Below are positions 62,196-64,000 of a DNA stretch of 64,000 bases, piece after piece (positions within the stretch are counted from its first letter, which is position 1; every line of letters starts with the position of its first letter). The position numbers and the translations under genes are program-made. The DNA is from Kosakonia sp. H02 (GTDB taxonomy: Bacteria > Pseudomonadota > Gammaproteobacteria > Enterobacterales > Enterobacteriaceae): assembly GCA_030704225.1 (NCBI GenBank), contig CP131915.1, forward strand, positions 4,340,001 to 4,404,000. Direction: 5' to 3'. The notes under the pieces were generated by a model. That model did not search any database and was not told the DNA's origin. It worked only from the letters and a program-made list of their open reading frames with translations.

Positions 62196-62574
62196 CCAAA
62201 CTGGATCGTCTTGGACGAAATGCTATGGACGTCAGAAAAACGGTGGAACGCTGGCTGCATCAGATATTCGGGTTCATTGCCTGGCTCTGGGCGGCGTGGA
62301 TCTCACCAGCCCGGCAGGGAAAATGACCATGCAGGTGATTTCTGCCGTAGCGGAATTTGAGCGCGATCTGCTGCTTGAGCGCACACACTCGGGTATCGCC
62401 CGGGCCAGAGCATCAGGGAAACGATTTGAACGCCCCTCTGCCCTGAATGATGAACAGAAAAAATCGGTACTGGAACGGCTCAGTACGGGAATGTCTGTGA
62501 GTGCTGTGGCCCGTGAATTTGGAACGACCCGACAGACTATTCTCATGGTAAAGGCGGCTATTCCAGCAGCATAA
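62196..62574 (+). pseudogene. Serine recombinase (invertase/resolvase) fragment
   Basis: The frame opens at KLDRLGRNAMDVRKTVER (62198), shifts by a one-base deletion near 62250, then continues LAASDIRVHCLALGGVDLTSP...ISAVAEFERDLLLERTHSGIARA to a helix-turn-helix (MSVSAVAREFGTTRQTI). The N-terminal catalytic part with the active Ser is missing, cut by the IS3 end. It cannot be active as it stands. Confidence 0.82.
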
Positions 62575-62686
62575 ACCACCATACCAGTAAGAATCAGTCA
62601 TTTCTTTGTCCCGGAACAATGACGATAAAATATCGCTTGGTTACGATGGAATGTTATTTATACATAAAAATGTGCAGGGAATCAGC

Positions 62687-64000
62687 ATGGAAATTATTGG
62701 CGACAACACCTGTATTACCAGCATCAGGCCCAAAAGTAAGGTTGTTTACTGTCGCGGTGAGCCGCATAGATACTGGCTTGAGCTTCAGTTCGTGGATGAG
62801 AACAACAATCCGGTTAGCGGGCTGAATGTGCAGCTGGAATACCACCCGCTGGCCTCTGCAAAAGAGGTCGCTATGTGGAAAAAATATGGTAACCACGACT
62901 ACAACCCCACGCCGCCGCCTAATCCGCCCGCCAGGGTGACTGACAGCCAGGGACTGGTTCGCTTTGATGACCTGTACTGGATTACGGTTGATGTGAAGGT
63001 TGACGGCCAGCAGCTGGCTGATGAGATGGAGAGGCGACCGCTGGGACTCCGGCGTAACCCGAACAGCCAGCCGGTGACCAATAATATATTCAGACCGGAA
63101 ACCCGCGACCCGTCATGGCGCACTGACGTGCAGGAGAAAGCTGAGGCCAGCGGGCATACGCATCACTATGTCACCATCGGGGAACTGTGCGACCGGCTAC
63201 CACATATTGAGGGCTGGGATGCACCTGAACCGCCGAAATTCCATTTCCCGCCGGGAAAATCGCTGAAAGGCACGGAAATCGCGCGTGAGGCGCTGGAGCA
63301 GCGGCATGTGATTGAGATCTGCCCGTTCCGTGCATGGGCGCTGGCCCTGCACGACACAAAAGACTATGACCTCGCCAACGGATATAACCTCGGCATTATG
63401 GCCGATCTCGTCTATACAGCAGAGGCGACAAATCCGGCCATCGATTATTTTTTCCGTCAGAAATGCCAGGATCTATCATGTATCCCGCAATTTGCGGAGT
63501 TCCCTTCTTACTTTCACACGCTGGCGGTGGATGTACCATTCCGTGACCACTACCAGGCCCCGGTCTACCTGAACACCGGGGAAGGACTGAACGGGGAAGG
63601 CGATACCCGACTGTTTACAGTGGAATGTGGTACGCACGTGCTGGTTGCCTGGTGCGGCACCGACAGCCTGCTGAATGTGGTAACCGATTTATCCTTTGCG
63701 CCGAAGCGCTGCCTGCCGGAGCTGGCCGGTGAGGGATATGTTCACGGTGGCTTTCTGGAGGCATATCGGCTGGCGAAGCGGAAGTTTGGGGACAAGTTGG
63801 ATGCTATTAATAAATCTCTGGAAGAGAGTGGTGGAGCGAAAAAACTGTTTGTCTGCGGTCATAGTCTGGGCGGGGCACTGGCGCTGCTGTACGCTGCCGA
63901 GATGAAATCCAGCCTGCCGGTACTGTACACCTACGGGATGCCGCGTACCTTCACCCGCGCGGCGATAGCATCACTGGACGACATCACTCATTACCGGCAC
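62687..64000 (+). CDS. Class 3 lipase-type protein, putative T6SS effector (3' end cut by window)
   Basis: 438 codons visible, open at the window end. The ATG at 62687 follows GCAGGGA. Residues 1 to about 110 form a beta-rich domain resembling an Ig/carboxypeptidase-regulatory fold (LQFVDENNNPVSGLNVQLEY). A lipase domain follows from about residue 220, with the nucleophile motif FVCGHSLGGALALLYA (Ser near residue 393) and YTYGMPRTF. Proteins of this build are found beside VgrG or PAAR genes in Enterobacteriaceae and act as membrane lipid-degrading T6SS toxins. No immunity gene is visible here, but the DUF2931 lipoprotein at 7776 is a candidate partner. Confidence 0.75.
   Translation, partial: MEIIGDNTCITSIRPKSKVVYCRGEPHRYWLELQFVDENNNPVSGLNVQLEYHPLASAKEVAMWKKYGNHDYNPTPPPNPPARVTDSQGLVRFDDLYWITVDVKVDGQQLADEMERRPLGLRRNPNSQPVTNNIFRPETRDPSWRTDVQEKAEASGHTHHYVTIGELCDRLPHIEGWDAPEPPKFHFPPGKSLKGTEIAREALEQRHVIEICPFRAWALALHDTKDYDLANGYNLGIMADLVYTAEATNPAIDYFFRQKCQDLSCIPQFAEFPSYFHTLAVDVPFRDHYQAPVYLNTGEGLNGEGDTRLFTVECGTHVLVAWCGTDSLLNVVTDLSFAPKRCLPELAGEGYVHGGFLEAYRLAKRKFGDKLDAINKSLEESGGAKKLFVCGHSLGGALALLYAAEMKSSLPVLYTYGMPRTFTRAAIASLDDITHYRH

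Noticed and set aside
1..64000. CRISPR arrays
   Set aside because: No regularly spaced repeat-spacer pattern was seen; the repeats found are terminators, late promoters, DUF2931 copies and scars.

Overview
The window reads as chromosome from a member of the Enterobacteriaceae, closest in feel to Kosakonia, Enterobacter or Klebsiella. Housekeeping blocks keep the E. coli order (aroF-tyrA / pheA-raiA-bamD-rluD-pgeF-clpB, then kup-rbsDACBKR-hsrA-yieP), and their protein products look nearly identical to E. coli. Between and beside these blocks lie a type VI secretion system (T6SS), a P2-like phage tail element cut into two halves, and scars of rearrangement.

Layout. (1) 1-20287: an enterobacterial T6SS locus with two diverging arms. 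Leftward: tssB-tssC-tssK-tssL-tagL-like-hcp. Rightward: DUF2931 lipoprotein array, PAAR, an unknown membrane protein, tssM-tssA-tssF-tssG-tssJ-tssE-tagA. clpV and vgrG are not in view and may lie left of position 1. (2) 20294-20376: a short composite repeat scar. (3) 20449-22274: a Met/His-rich membrane pair (DUF2946 and PepSY proteins). (4) 22281-32930: aroF-tyrA, an SMP-30-like gene, pheA with its leader peptide and attenuator, raiA, bamD, rluD, pgeF and clpB, followed by an rRNA P1 promoter with no rRNA behind it. (5) 33108-43479: left half of a P2-like element: integrase, repressor, cox, replication gene A, then tail gene X, lysis genes, R, V, W, J and I. (6) 43480-53242: kup lacking its first ~150 codons, rbsDACBKR, hsrA, yieP and a second orphan rRNA P1 promoter. 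(7) 53243-62073: right half of the P2-like element on the minus strand: ogr, D, U, T, E/E', FII, FI and two tail-fibre genes with a chaperone. (8) 62074-64000: an IS3-type transposase remnant inside a broken serine recombinase gene, then the start of a class-3 lipase that looks like a T6SS effector.

The most interesting system is the P2-like element. Inverting 43480-62073 places gene I (with its terminator) directly before the first fibre gene, which restores the P2 order I-H-G-FI-FII-E-T-U-D-ogr. The reassembled element is about 19 kb. It keeps a full contractile tail, lysis cassette, repressor, Cox and the late activator Ogr, but every capsid, portal and terminase gene (Q, P, O, N, M, L) and gene S are missing. 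Four operons carry the same late-promoter block, TTGT-N12-CCAR-N8-AATAGC, with a weaker match before V. A near-perfect LexA box stands before a small gene next to A. This fits an SOS-inducible headless tail particle (tailocin-like) with a shortened tape measure and two alternative fibre tips. A decaying prophage is the main alternative.

Caution: several junctions (33063, 43479, 53242, 62073, and the composite repeat at 20294-20376) look like breakpoints. Two rRNA operons end just after P1, and halves of one 83-bp sequence recur at element borders. Real rearrangement between repeats and misassembly of a draft genome both remain possible.
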